Shown: positions 10,616 through 18,700 of the stretch, piece by piece
Layout: every line of letters starts with the position of its first letter
How positions within the stretch are numbered: position 1 is the stretch's first letter
Made by a program: the position numbers and the translations under genes
Notes under the pieces: model-generated
Database searches by the model: none
What the model was told of the DNA's origin: nothing
What the model saw: the letters and a program-made list of their open reading frames with translations, nothing else
Source: Actinoplanes sp040639655
GTDB taxonomy: Bacteria; Actinomycetota; Actinomycetes; Mycobacteriales; Micromonosporaceae
Direction: 5' to 3'
DNA length: 64,000 bases
NCBI RefSeq assembly: GCF_040639655.1
Contig: NZ_JBFAAI010000003.1
Coordinates: 1 to 64,000 of the forward strand

Positions 10616-13342
10616 ATGCCGCTCACCTGGGCCGGGCTCGCCGGGCCGTTCCGCACCGCCGACAGCGTCGCGCTGGCGGCGCTCCTGCTCGACGCGACCG
10701 AGCAGGAGCGGGTGGCGTTCGCCGCGGACGTCGAGCGCCGGGTCCGCGCGGAGAGCGACTGGCCGGAGTGGTCCCACTACAGTCCGGCGGGGCTGTTCGC
10801 GCTCACCGTGATCGGCTGCATGCCGACGGCCGCCCGCGCCGCGGCGCTGCTCACTCGCCGGGGCATGCGCGACTGGGGCACGATCTCCGTCGACCGGTTC
10901 CTCGCGATCGCCCGCGCCCGGCGGCTGCCGTGGCTCGGTGACCTCGGTGTCCGCCTCGCCGGACGGCTGCCCGCCCGCGACCCCATGACGGCCGACTGGG
11001 CGTTCGTCGAGGCCCTGCTGCTCGCGGGCGGTGCCGAGCCGCCGGCCACCGAAGGCGCGGTACGCGCCTGGCTCTGGTCGATCAGCGGCGACTGGTGGTC
11101 TTCCACCTCGCTCGCCGACGGTTTCCGGGACAGCCCGTGGCTCGACGCGTTCCTTCCCGGCGTCTTCGAGATCGACGGCATCGGCCTCGGCCTTCCGGCG
11201 ACCCGGGCCGGACAGCCGGATGCGGACTTCGCGACGGCGATCGCAACCCTGGTCGCCGACGGCCGGCTGGATCGCAAGACCGTCCTGGAGGCGACCGTCG
11301 GCAGGCTGGTGCGCGGCGACCGCCCGGCCGCGCTACGGCCGTTCGCCCGGCTGTATCAGCAGCTCTCCCCCGGCACCGCCGAGCTGGGGGCGTATGCGGC
11401 CGATCACGTCCGGTTGCTGCAGGAGGGGCCGTCACGGGTCGCCGGCCTGGCCCAGCGGTCGCTGCGTGCCCTCGACGACGCCGGGCTGCTCGACCTCGAC
11501 ACTCTGCTGGAGGCTTCCGTCCCCACCCTCCTCCGGCCCGAGAAGGTGCTCGTCAAGGCGCAGCTCGTCTGGCTCGACAGGCGTGCCCGGCGGACACCGG
11601 AGCGGGCCGCGGACCTTCTCGAGACGGTCGCGACGGCCCTCGATCATCCCGCTCTCGACATCCGTGAGCGCGCGCTCACAGTGATCGACCGGCACCTGGG
11701 GGAGGTCGCCCCCGGCTCGCCGGCCCATTCCCGGATCACGGCGCTCACCATCCCTCGGGACGAGGTGTCCGCACCACCGCCCACGCCGCCGCCGGTGTCG
11801 CCGATCGCCACCGTGCCGGCGATCGAGAGTCCCGGTGAGCTGGCCGAGGAGGTGATCGTCCTGCTGCACGACCCGTCCGCGGTGGGCTGGGAGCGGGTGC
11901 TCGCCGGGCTCGTCGCGCTGGCGCCGTCCGGGCTCGCCGCTGCGCTCGGCCCGGTGCTCGACCGCCATCCGCAGCCGTTCCAGGATCTCTGGGGGCGTCT
12001 GCCGTTCCTCGGCGAGGCGATCCGGGCGGCGCTGGGACACGAACGTGGCCACGTCATGCGGGAACGCCTGCGCGCGGCGGCGCGCGGGGACTGGGCGTCA
12101 CAGATCCACACCCCGGCCTCGATCCTCACCCTGCGGGTCGCCGAGGTCGCCGCCGGGCTGGCCGAGCAGCCGGTCCCCTGCCTGCTCGCCGCGCCGACCC
12201 ACGTCACCGGCAGCATCGACGCCGGCGTCCTCGTCGACCGGCTGGCCCGCTTCGAGGCGGCCGGCCGTACCCCCTGGCCGCTCGACCTTCAGCAGGCTCT
12301 GCTCCGCCTCCCGCGTGCCACCGGTTCCGACGTGCTGGCCCGTGCCGGGACCCTCACCTCCCCGGCGGGCCGGCAGCTCGCCGCCTGGCTACGGTCCGGC
12401 GGCCTGCCCGACCCGGTGAGCACCCGTTTCGAACAGTCCACCCGCGACGCCGACGGCCGGGTGATCGTCCGCCGCGTGGTCGTCAACCTGGAGCCCGCCC
12501 GCACCGACGACAACCGCATCCTGCTCGAGGATCCGCTGGTCACGCTCACCCGCCGGTCCAGGCCCGAGTACGGCAGCTACTACGCCGAGTTCCCGGAGCC
12601 CCTGGCCATGGCGCTCCCCCACCACCGCGAGGCGGCGGCCGCCTGGGCGCTGCCGGAGATCGCCGCGCTCGCCGACCTGGACCAGCGCGGCGCCTCCCTG
12701 CTGCCGCTGCTCGCCGAGTGCTCCGGTCCGGCGGGCCCGGCCCTGACCCTCGCCGTGGCCTACGGTCTCGGCGCCCGTCACCAGTCCGACCGCGTCGCCG
12801 CCGTGGACGCCTTCCTCCTGCTGGCCGACGGCCCGCTCCCGGACGCCTACACGCTGCCGCACAGCCCGCACCCGGACGCTGCTCCCCCCGGTGTGCTGCC
12901 GTCCCCCGACGAGCCGTCAGCTGCCCGCCGCATACCGAAGATCCCGGCCGCCCGGGCCTCCGGCGGGGAGTCGCCATCGGGCCGGCACGCGAGCGGTGGA
13001 GTGCCGGCGGCCGGTTGTTTCGCGGCCGGTGTCGGCATGGAGCTGGGGGATCTGTGCGCTGACGGCACCGTGAAGCTCAGCCGGGTGGTGCCCGCCCTCG
13101 CCGACGCCGTCCAGGCGGGGGCGGCCGTCTCCGTCTGGGAGCTGCTGCGCGCCGCCCTGCCACCGTTGTTGCAGGCCGCCCCGCGCGGTCTGCCCGACCT
13201 GCTCGAGCTGGCCACCCGCACGGCCACTTCGACGGGTGCCCGCGAGGAGATCACCGGCCTGGCCCCGATCATGGCCCGCGGCGGCGGCTCACGACTGGTC
13301 CGGGAGGCGAAGCGCCTGCAGGCGGCCCTGTCCGCGGCCTGA
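10616..13342 (+). CDS. Large helical-repeat protein, DUF6493-type (second paralogue)
   Basis: A 908-residue helical-repeat protein resembling the preceding gene. Comparable blocks include SRVAGLAQRSLRALDDAG here against HRVPGLAGFAVQTLLTLD there, each followed by a set of short helices, and both then have a Glu/Asp-Leu-rich segment. About 750 residues in, a stretch of some 55 residues rich in Pro, Ala, Ser and Arg interrupts the fold (bases about 12858-13030). It reads like a disordered linker. The gene starts nine bases after the previous stop. TAGGGT at 10604-10609 overlaps that stop codon and lies exactly 6 bases before ATG, so an additional internal leaderless promoter is likely. Function unknown. 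Confidence 0.7.
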   Translation: MPLTWAGLAGPFRTADSVALAALLLDATEQERVAFAADVERRVRAESDWPEWSHYSPAGLFALTVIGCMPTAARAAALLTRRGMRDWGTISVDRFLAIARARRLPWLGDLGVRLAGRLPARDPMTADWAFVEALLLAGGAEPPATEGAVRAWLWSISGDWWSSTSLADGFRDSPWLDAFLPGVFEIDGIGLGLPATRAGQPDADFATAIATLVADGRLDRKTVLEATVGRLVRGDRPAALRPFARLYQQLSPGTAELGAYAADHVRLLQEGPSRVAGLAQRSLRALDDAGLLDLDTLLEASVPTLLRPEKVLVKAQLVWLDRRARRTPERAADLLETVATALDHPALDIRERALTVIDRHLGEVAPGSPAHSRITALTIPRDEVSAPPPTPPPVSPIATVPAIESPGELAEEVIVLLHDPSAVGWERVLAGLVALAPSGLAAALGPVLDRHPQPFQDLWGRLPFLGEAIRAALGHERGHVMRERLRAAARGDWASQIHTPASILTLRVAEVAAGLAEQPVPCLLAAPTHVTGSIDAGVLVDRLARFEAAGRTPWPLDLQQALLRLPRATGSDVLARAGTLTSPAGRQLAAWLRSGGLPDPVSTRFEQSTRDADGRVIVRRVVVNLEPARTDDNRILLEDPLVTLTRRSRPEYGSYYAEFPEPLAMALPHHREAAAAWALPEIAALADLDQRGASLLPLLAECSGPAGPALTLAVAYGLGARHQSDRVAAVDAFLLLADGPLPDAYTLPHSPHPDAAPPGVLPSPDEPSAARRIPKIPAARASGGESPSGRHASGGVPAAGCFAAGVGMELGDLCADGTVKLSRVVPALADAVQAGAAVSVWELLRAALPPLLQAAPRGLPDLLELATRTATSTGAREEITGLAPIMARGGGSRLVREAKRLQAALSAA

Positions 13343-13946
13343 TCGTCCGCTCCGGCGCCCCTTCGCCATCGGGGTCGTTCCTTCCCCGGCCGTGCACTGC
13401 TTGTGCTGTGCGCGGGAAGGGCTTTCGCGCGTACAGCACCGATTCCCCGGGCCGACTCCTCCGCCCGGTCATCCCGCCGTCCGGGTCGGTCGCAACCTGT
13501 TCTCGGGTCGGCCGCGACACCTCCGGCCTCGCGACCTCCGGCCTCGCGCGCCGGGCACACCCACCGGCCGACAACTGATGCTGGCCGGCGGGTCAGCCCG
13601 TCCGGGCAGATCGAGCAGTCCGGGCGGATCAGGCCGTCCCGGTCGATCAGGCCGTCCGGGTCGCTGAGACCGTTTGGCTGCTGAAACCGTCCCGGCCCCA
13701 GAGGTCATCCGGGCGGCTGAGGCTAGCCCGGCGGCACAGGCGATCCGGCCGCTGAGGCCATCCGGGCGGTCAGACCGTCCAGGCGGCGCAGGCAGTCCGG
13801 GCGGCGCAGGCAGTCCGGGTTGATCAGCATTGACCCGTCGTTAGCGGGAATGCCATAAGGGCGTCGCCTGGCCGACGGATCGGTCACGTCGACTCTGATC
13901 GGACACCCGGCGAAGGAACGCCGGCATTCGAACGTGGAGGAACAAC
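13343..13946. other. Non-coding gap with possible terminator and a degenerate tandem repeat
   Basis: No credible gene. CCTTCCC at about 13380-13386 pairs with GGGAAGG at 13414-13420, with a further GCAC/GTGC pairing inside, and may terminate the upstream operon. From about 13575 to 13830 the sequence consists of imperfect 15-18 base units built around GTCCGGGCGG and variations with TGA, ATCAG or GCAGG between them. Short open frames through it are proline/arginine-rich artefacts of the repeat. The last 100 bases form the leader of the following gene. Confidence 0.6.
13575..13830. repeat. Degenerate short tandem repeat (core GTCCGGGCGG)
   Basis: Around a dozen imperfect units with a core close to GTCCGGGCGG, spaced mostly 15-18 bases apart, separated by ATCAG, CTGAG or CGCAGG. 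The copies diverge too much for a CRISPR array and have no constant-repeat/unique-spacer pattern. It lies between two plus-strand genes and may be a decaying low-complexity tract. Confidence 0.6.
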
Positions 13947-15044
13947 GTGGCAGATCGCCGTCAGGTGCTGCGCTTCGGCGCTGTCGCCGCCGCCGCTCCG
14001 GCGCTGGCCGGGGCCGCTTCCGCGCCCGCCTGGGCCGGCGAGCGCGGCGGGTCCCGGAACAAGCCGCTGGTGGTAGGGCACCGGGGTGCTTCCGGCTACC
14101 GGCCCGAGCACACCCTCGCGTCGTACGAGCTGGCGGCCCGCCTGGGCGCCGACTACCTGGAACCCGACCTGGTGAGCACGAAGGACGGTGTGCTGGTGTG
14201 CCGGCACGAGCCGGAGATCGGTGGCACCACCGATGTCGCGTCACGGCCGGAGTTCGCGGATCGTAAACGGACAGTGCTGCTGGACGGTGTCAGCCTGACC
14301 GGCTGGTGGACCCAGGACTTCACGCTCGCCGAGCTGAAGACCCTGCGCGCCACCGAGCGGATTCCGGCGGTCCGTCAGCAGAACACCGTGTACGACGGCT
14401 ACTTCGAGGTGCCGACCTTCCAGGAGCTGCTCGATCTGCGCAAGCGCCTGTCCCGCGAGCTGGGCCGTGAGCTGGGCGTCTTCCCGGAGACGAAGCACCC
14501 GACCTTCTTCCGGGACATCGGTCTGGCGCTCGAGAAGCCGCTGGTCCGTACGCTGCGCCGCAACGGTCTCGACAGGCGGGGCGCGAAGGTGTTCATCCAG
14601 TCGTTCGAGGCGGCGAACCTGCGCGACCTCGCCGACGATCACCGTGTCGAGGTTCCGCTGGTGTTCCTGAGCAGCGCGTCCGGCGCGCCGTTCGGCGACC
14701 CGCGGTCGTACGCCGACTACCTCTCCCCGGCCGGTCTCAAGGAGCTGTCGGAGTTCGTCGACGGCCTCGGCCCGGAGAAGGGCCAGATCATCCCGCGTAA
14801 GGCTGACGGCACTCTGGGCGCCCCGACGACGCTTGTCGCGAATGCGCACGCGGCCGGTCTCAAGGTCATCCCGTACACGTTCCGGGCGGAGAACTCCTTC
14901 CTCCCGGCGGAGCTGCGCGTCGGTACCGACGCGACGGCGTACGGCAGGTCGATCGACGAGCAGGTCACGTTCCTGCGCACCGGAATCGACGGCGTGTTCA
15001 CCGACAACCCTGACATCGGTGTGCTGGCCCGCACACTCGTCTGA
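13947..15044 (+). CDS. Tat-exported glycerophosphodiester phosphodiesterase
   Basis: A 365-residue enzyme that hydrolyses glycerophosphodiesters to glycerol 3-phosphate and an alcohol. The N-terminus has a twin-arginine signal (DRRQVLRF, then a long Ala-rich core and APAWA cleavage site near residue 30), so it is exported folded. The GDPD catalytic signature is clear: HRGASGYRPEHT from H45, acidic metal ligands E72 and D74 in LEPDLVSTKDG, and H87. The C-terminal GVFTDNPD motif is typical of GlpQ-like members, as is the long insertion after the first metal site. The GTG start at 13947 has GGAGG six bases upstream. It lies near a phosphate transporter on the opposite strand, which suggests a shared role in phosphate scavenging. 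No PHO box was seen directly upstream. Confidence 0.93.
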   Translation: MADRRQVLRFGAVAAAAPALAGAASAPAWAGERGGSRNKPLVVGHRGASGYRPEHTLASYELAARLGADYLEPDLVSTKDGVLVCRHEPEIGGTTDVASRPEFADRKRTVLLDGVSLTGWWTQDFTLAELKTLRATERIPAVRQQNTVYDGYFEVPTFQELLDLRKRLSRELGRELGVFPETKHPTFFRDIGLALEKPLVRTLRRNGLDRRGAKVFIQSFEAANLRDLADDHRVEVPLVFLSSASGAPFGDPRSYADYLSPAGLKELSEFVDGLGPEKGQIIPRKADGTLGAPTTLVANAHAAGLKVIPYTFRAENSFLPAELRVGTDATAYGRSIDEQVTFLRTGIDGVFTDNPDIGVLARTLV

Positions 15045-15239
15045 GACCGAGACCTGGCACGCCCCGCCGCCCAGTTGCCCATCACGGCGACTTCGGCCCG
15101 AACCGCCATCGGCGCGGAGTAGCCAGCTCCGCCGGATGAAGCGCCGGGAAATTGGCGGCTTACGCCCGTTCTGCGGCCGTCGTCACATCTGATGTGGCCG
15201 ACCTTGTGAGTTTCCGGCGAGACGTTCGACCCGAACCTC

Positions 15240-15495
15240 ACAACATCGAGGCGGTCGGCAGCGGGCAGCGAGTGGCAGGCGGGTAGGCGGGCGCGGCAGC
15301 AGGTGGGTGGGCATGCACGCACGCGGCAGGCGAGCGGCAGCAGCAGCAGCGGCAGCTGGCGGGCGATGGCGGGCGGCAGCAGGCCGACGGCAGCAGGCGG
15401 GCATGCACGCGACAGGCGGGCGGCGGCAGCGGCTGGCGAGCGGCGGCAGCGGGCGGCGGCCGCAGGCAGGCAGCACGCGGCAGGCGGGCGGCGGC
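15240..15495. repeat. GC-rich low-complexity repeat tract (GGCGGGC / GGCAGCAG words)
   Basis: About 255 bases almost entirely made of GGCGGGC, GGCAGC, GGCGAGC and GCATGCACGC words. The word GGGCATGCACGC occurs twice (about 15310 and 15399), about 90 bases apart, which suggests a longer imperfect duplication. The strand is strongly purine-skewed on the plus strand. Confidence 0.7.
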
Positions 15496-15518
15496 CTGAA
15501 TGGGTTGAGGATGTGAGG

Positions 15519-15547
15519 CGGGCCCGGCACTTCGAGTGCCGGGCCCG
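15519..15547. terminator. Bidirectional intrinsic terminator
   Basis: A perfect 13-bp stem: CGGGCCCGGCACT pairs with AGTGCCGGGCCCG around a TCG loop. It lies in the gap between the plus-strand phosphodiesterase and the minus-strand phosphate transporter unit. Long U-tracts are not seen, as is common in high-GC actinobacteria. Confidence 0.8.
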
Positions 15548-15591
15548 GTTCGTTCAGCGATCGGAAGGGAAGCGCCGCGAGGGCGCCGGCG

Positions 15592-15891
15592 TCACTTCGC
15601 GATCAGCGTCGGGTAGATGTGGGAGAACTCGAGCTTGTAACCGAAACCGCTGGCCACGATGAAGGTGAGACCGAGCAGTACGCCGATGACGACCACCGCG
15701 AAGAGCGCGTACCCGAGGGCGGTGCCGAGCGGCCGGACCGGGCCCGGGGTCTCGCCGACGGTGGTGGCTCCGGCGCCCCAGGCGAGGGAGCGGATGCCGA
15801 GGGCGAAGAGGACGGGCAGGCCGGCGCCGAGGGCCAGACCGGCGATGAGGACCTGCCAGGCGCCGTCGAGGGCGAATCCCAGGTTGTGCAT
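15592..15891 (-). CDS. Small membrane protein, partner of the PiT transporter
   Basis: A 99-residue protein with two predicted membrane helices: one near residues 12-35 (VLIAGLALGAGLPVLFALGI) and one near 60-82 (LGYALFAVVVIGVLLGLTF). The N-terminus is short and the C-terminal tail polar. It starts 11 bases downstream of the PiT stop, with a GAGAGGCG ribosome site, so the two are co-transcribed. From memory, small membrane proteins of this kind are encoded beside pit in other actinobacteria. A role in stabilising or regulating the transporter is inferred. No DUF47/PhoU-like gene is present here. Confidence 0.8.
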   Translation of the reverse strand: MHNLGFALDGAWQVLIAGLALGAGLPVLFALGIRSLAWGAGATTVGETPGPVRPLGTALGYALFAVVVIGVLLGLTFIVASGFGYKLEFSHIYPTLIAK

Positions 15892-15902
15892 CTGTTCGCC
15901 TC

Positions 15903-17132
15903 TCAGTTCGCCGCGACGGCGGGGACGGGAGCGACGGCGGGTTCGGCGGTGGTGCCGTCCCAGTCGTCGTTGACGTTCTCGTGGTCGATCTTGCCGGTGC
16001 GGGACTGCAGGTACATCGCGCCGGAGGCGAGGACCAGCAGGGTGAAGACGACGAGGGCACCCGCGGTGCCGCCGACGGCGTCGCCGATCCAGAACATCAC
16101 GGCGCCGACGATGCCGGCCGCGGGGAGGGTGATCAGCCAGGCGAGGATCATCCGGCCGGCGACGGCCCAGCGGACGGTGGCGCCGGGGCGGCCGAGGCCG
16201 GAGCCGATGACCGAGCCGGTGGCGACGTGCGTGGTGGAGAGCGCGAAGCCGAGGTGGCTGGAGGCGAGGATGACGGCGGCGGCGCCGGACTGCGCGGCGG
16301 TGCCCTGCGGCGGGTTGATGTCGGTGATGCCCTTGCCGAGGGTCCGGATGATGCGCCAGCCGCCGAGGTAGGTGCCGAGGGCGATGGCCACGGCCGCGGA
16401 GACCTTGACCCACAGCGGGATGTTCTCGAGGTCGCTCCAGTTGCCGCTGGCGATCAGGGCGAGCGTGATGACTCCCATGGTCTTCTGGGCGTCGTTGGTG
16501 CCGTGCGCCAGGGAGACGAGGGAGGCGCTGCCGATCTGGCCCCAGCGGAAGCCCTGTTCGGTGAAGCGGGCCGCGACGCCGGTCGTGATCTTGAAGATGA
16601 TCCAGGTGCCGGCTGCGGCGACCACTCCGGCGATGACCGGGGAGATGACGGCGGGGAGGAGGACCTTGCCGATGACGCCGTCGAGCTTCGAACCGTCGCC
16701 GCTCCAGTTGACGCCCGCCATGCCGAGCCCGGCGAGGGTGGCGCCGACGAGGCCGCCGAAGAGGGCGTGGGAGGAGCTGGACGGCAGGCCGAGCAGCCAG
16801 GTCAGCAGGTTCCAGACGATGCCACCGACGAGGCCGGCCAGGATGATCAGCAACAGTCCGCTGCCGCCGTCGGCGAGGAGTTCCACCTTCGGGGCGCCGC
16901 TCTTGTCCTGGATCTTGACCACGGCATTGGTGACGGTCAGCGCGACTTCCACCGAGAGGAAGGCGCCCACCAGGTTCAGCACACCGGAGAGGGCGACGGC
17001 GGTCTTGGGCCGTAGCGCCTTGGTCGCGATGGAGGTCGCCATCGCGTTGGCGGTGTCATGGAACCCGTTGGTGAAATCGAAGGCCAGGGCCGTGATGACC
17101 ACCAGCGCCAAGATCACGGATGTTTCTGTCAC
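15903..17132 (-). CDS. pit: PiT-family inorganic phosphate transporter
   Basis: A 409-residue inner-membrane symporter for metal-phosphate complexes, of normal length. It carries the two family signatures: FDFTNGFHDTANAMATSIAT at residues about 19-38 and a second copy, SLAHGTNDAQKTMGV, in the middle. About ten hydrophobic helices are visible. The cytoplasmic C-terminal tail is acidic, then Ala/Pro-rich. The start is GTG at 17132; no strong ribosome site is visible. The downstream 99-residue membrane protein gene belongs to the same unit. A possible PHO box lies about 130 bases upstream, which would place it under PhoP control in phosphate starvation. Confidence 0.94.
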   Translation of the reverse strand: MTETSVILALVVITALAFDFTNGFHDTANAMATSIATKALRPKTAVALSGVLNLVGAFLSVEVALTVTNAVVKIQDKSGAPKVELLADGGSGLLLIILAGLVGGIVWNLLTWLLGLPSSSSHALFGGLVGATLAGLGMAGVNWSGDGSKLDGVIGKVLLPAVISPVIAGVVAAAGTWIIFKITTGVAARFTEQGFRWGQIGSASLVSLAHGTNDAQKTMGVITLALIASGNWSDLENIPLWVKVSAAVAIALGTYLGGWRIIRTLGKGITDINPPQGTAAQSGAAAVILASSHLGFALSTTHVATGSVIGSGLGRPGATVRWAVAGRMILAWLITLPAAGIVGAVMFWIGDAVGGTAGALVVFTLLVLASGAMYLQSRTGKIDHENVNDDWDGTTAEPAVAPVPAVAAN

Positions 17133-17265
17133 GCCGTGATCGTGACCGAGTTACGGGCGCGCTGCCATAGTCGGAACGCAACATGTACAAGGTTCCGCTC
17201 GCGTTAACCTGGCGTTTCCCCAATCTGCACGGAAAGCAACTGTCAAGCAACTGAGCGTGCCCACA

Positions 17266-17284
17266 GATGGACCAAAGGTGAACA
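17266..17284 (-). promoter_or_regulatory. Possible PHO box upstream of pit
   Basis: Reading the minus strand, GTTCACC is followed 12 bases later by GTCCATC. The first matches the actinobacterial PhoP repeat consensus GTTCACC exactly and the second matches five of seven positions. A TTGACA hexamer lies about 20 bases downstream. Spacing and context fit, but the second repeat is weak. Confidence 0.4.
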
Positions 17285-17315
17285 ATGCCTTAGGGATAAT
17301 ACTCGCAAAAATGAC

Positions 17316-18614
17316 TTAACGGATTAGTTGCTCGGCGTCGGCCGCCGCTATCGCCTCGGCCAGGATCGCCAGCCCTTCACGCGCCTCGTCCTCGGTCAGG
17401 GTCAGCGGCGGACCCATCCGCAGTACGTTGCCGTACAGCCCGCCCTTGCCGACCAGCAGTCCCCCGGCCCGGCACAGGTCGAACACCCGCAGCGTGGCCG
17501 CCGGGTCGGGTTCGGTGGTGCCGGGACGGACGAATTCGACCCCGATCATCAGGCCCCGGCCCCGCACCTCGCCGACGATCGAGTGCGTCAGACTGCGGAG
17601 CCCGTCCAGCAGGATCGATCCCACCCGTCGCGCATTGCCCTGCAGGTCATGGTCGAGCACGTAGTCGAGGACCGCGTTACCGGCCGCCGCGCTGACCGGG
17701 TTGCCGCCGAAGGTGGAGAAGCTGATCGCCGGCACCGCGTTCATCACCTCCGCGCTGCCCACGACACCGCCGAGGGCGTACCCGTTGCCGATGCCCTTGG
17801 CGAAGGTGATCAGATCGGGGGTGACGCCGTGCGCCTGATGACCCCAGAAGTGCTCACCGGTCCGCCCCCAGCCGGTCTGCACCTCGTCGGCGATGAGCAG
17901 GATGCCGTGTTCCCCGAGCACCTTCCGGTAGGCCCCGAGCAGACCGTCCGGGCCGTGCACGAACCCGCCGACACCCTGGATCGGCTCGGCGATCAGCGCG
18001 GCCACGTCGCCGGCCGTGACGGTGGCGAGGACCTCCCGCAGGTCGTCGACCGCGGCGTCGATCAGGTCCGCGTCGCTGAGCCGGGCCATCCTGCCCCGCA
18101 GCCGGTCGGGGGAGGCCAGCCAGTTGACCGTGAAGGGGCTGAGCGAACTCGACGACCAGGTCCGGTGGCCGGTGATCGCCATGGTGGCGAACGTACGACC
18201 GTGGTAGCTGTTCTTGATCGCCAGGATCTGGTTGGAGCGCCGCACGTTGGTGGCCATGAGCAGGGCGGCCTCGTTGGCCTCGGTGCCGGAGTTGGTGAAG
18301 AACACCCGCGCGTCCGGGATGCCGGAGAGCCGGGCGATCTTCTCGGCAAGCTCCACCTGCTGCCGGATGAGGTAGAGCGTGGAGGTGTGCGCCACACCGG
18401 TGCCGATCTGCCGGCGGACCGCTTCGCTGATCTCGGCCACGTCGTACCCGATCATCGTGGTCAGCACGCCGCCGAAGAAGTCGAGGTAGGTGCGCCCGTT
18501 CGCGTCGGTGACGTGCCGTCCGCGGCCGGCGACGATCTCCAGCGCGTCGTCGCCGTAGTAGACCGGCATCCACGCCGGCATCACGGCCCGGTGGCGGTCG
18601 AGGAGCTCGCTCAT
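17316..18614 (-). CDS. Class III aminotransferase, probably beta-alanine or beta-aminoisobutyrate transaminase
   Basis: A 432-residue PLP enzyme of aminotransferase class III. The PLP Lys is K273 in FAKGIGNGYALGG, the ring-nitrogen Asp is D243 in IADEVQTGWGR, and the phosphate-binding NSGTEANEAA is at 108-117. All are intact. Its place beside dihydropyrimidinase and N-carbamoyl-beta-alanine amidase genes makes beta-alanine (from uracil) or beta-aminoisobutyrate (from thymine) the best substrate guess, giving malonate or methylmalonate semialdehyde. AAGGGGAA lies upstream of ATG 18614. It is separated from the mocR gene by a short repeat-containing gap and is transcribed in the same direction, so it is probably cotranscribed with that regulator. 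No semialdehyde dehydrogenase gene is in view. Confidence 0.88.
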   Translation of the reverse strand: MSELLDRHRAVMPAWMPVYYGDDALEIVAGRGRHVTDANGRTYLDFFGGVLTTMIGYDVAEISEAVRRQIGTGVAHTSTLYLIRQQVELAEKIARLSGIPDARVFFTNSGTEANEAALLMATNVRRSNQILAIKNSYHGRTFATMAITGHRTWSSSSLSPFTVNWLASPDRLRGRMARLSDADLIDAAVDDLREVLATVTAGDVAALIAEPIQGVGGFVHGPDGLLGAYRKVLGEHGILLIADEVQTGWGRTGEHFWGHQAHGVTPDLITFAKGIGNGYALGGVVGSAEVMNAVPAISFSTFGGNPVSAAAGNAVLDYVLDHDLQGNARRVGSILLDGLRSLTHSIVGEVRGRGLMIGVEFVRPGTTEPDPAATLRVFDLCRAGGLLVGKGGLYGNVLRMGPPLTLTEDEAREGLAILAEAIAAADAEQLIR

Positions 18615-18630
18615 CAGGTTCCCCTTCGGA

Positions 18631-18700
18631 TTCTCAGCATTTACGGAAGCGGGTTCTCAGCGTGTACGGAAGCGGGTTCTCAGCGTGTTCGGGACAGCGG
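18631..18700. repeat. 23-bp tandem triplication across the 3' end of the MocR gene
   Basis: Three head-to-tail copies of a 23-base unit beginning TTCTCAGC and ending near CGGG, at about 18631-18653, 18654-18676 and 18677-18700. Copies one and two differ at three positions and the third is more diverged. The array spans the stop codon of the regulator at 18657, so its last residues (NTLRTRFRTR) are encoded by the repeat. Confidence 0.85.

Larger units (their letters stand above)
15045..15591. other. Non-coding gap with GC-rich repeat tract and bidirectional terminator
   Basis: No gene is supported. Around 15190-15265 there is a loose inverted repeat (CCGACC with TTGTGAG against CTCACAA with GGTCGG). 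From about 15240 to 15495 the DNA is a purine-rich low-complexity tract of GGCGGGC, GGCAGCAG and similar words. Open frames through it are compositionally absurd (mostly Ala, Gly, Arg). A strong terminator hairpin follows at 15519-15547, serving the convergent genes on both sides. Confidence 0.65.

Noticed and set aside
7733..10777. A 1014-codon minus-strand open frame antisense to the first DUF6493-type gene
   Set aside because: Composition is dominated by Arg, Gly and Gln with no hydrophobic core or motif. The plus strand has the coupled start and coherent helical protein.
13575..13830. CRISPR array
   Set aside because: Units are short and too diverged, with no constant-length unique spacers and no cas genes in the window.
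15240..15495. Small Ala/Gly/Arg-rich protein in the repeat tract
   Set aside because: Every frame is open only because of the repeat; translation is low-complexity and no ribosome site is present.
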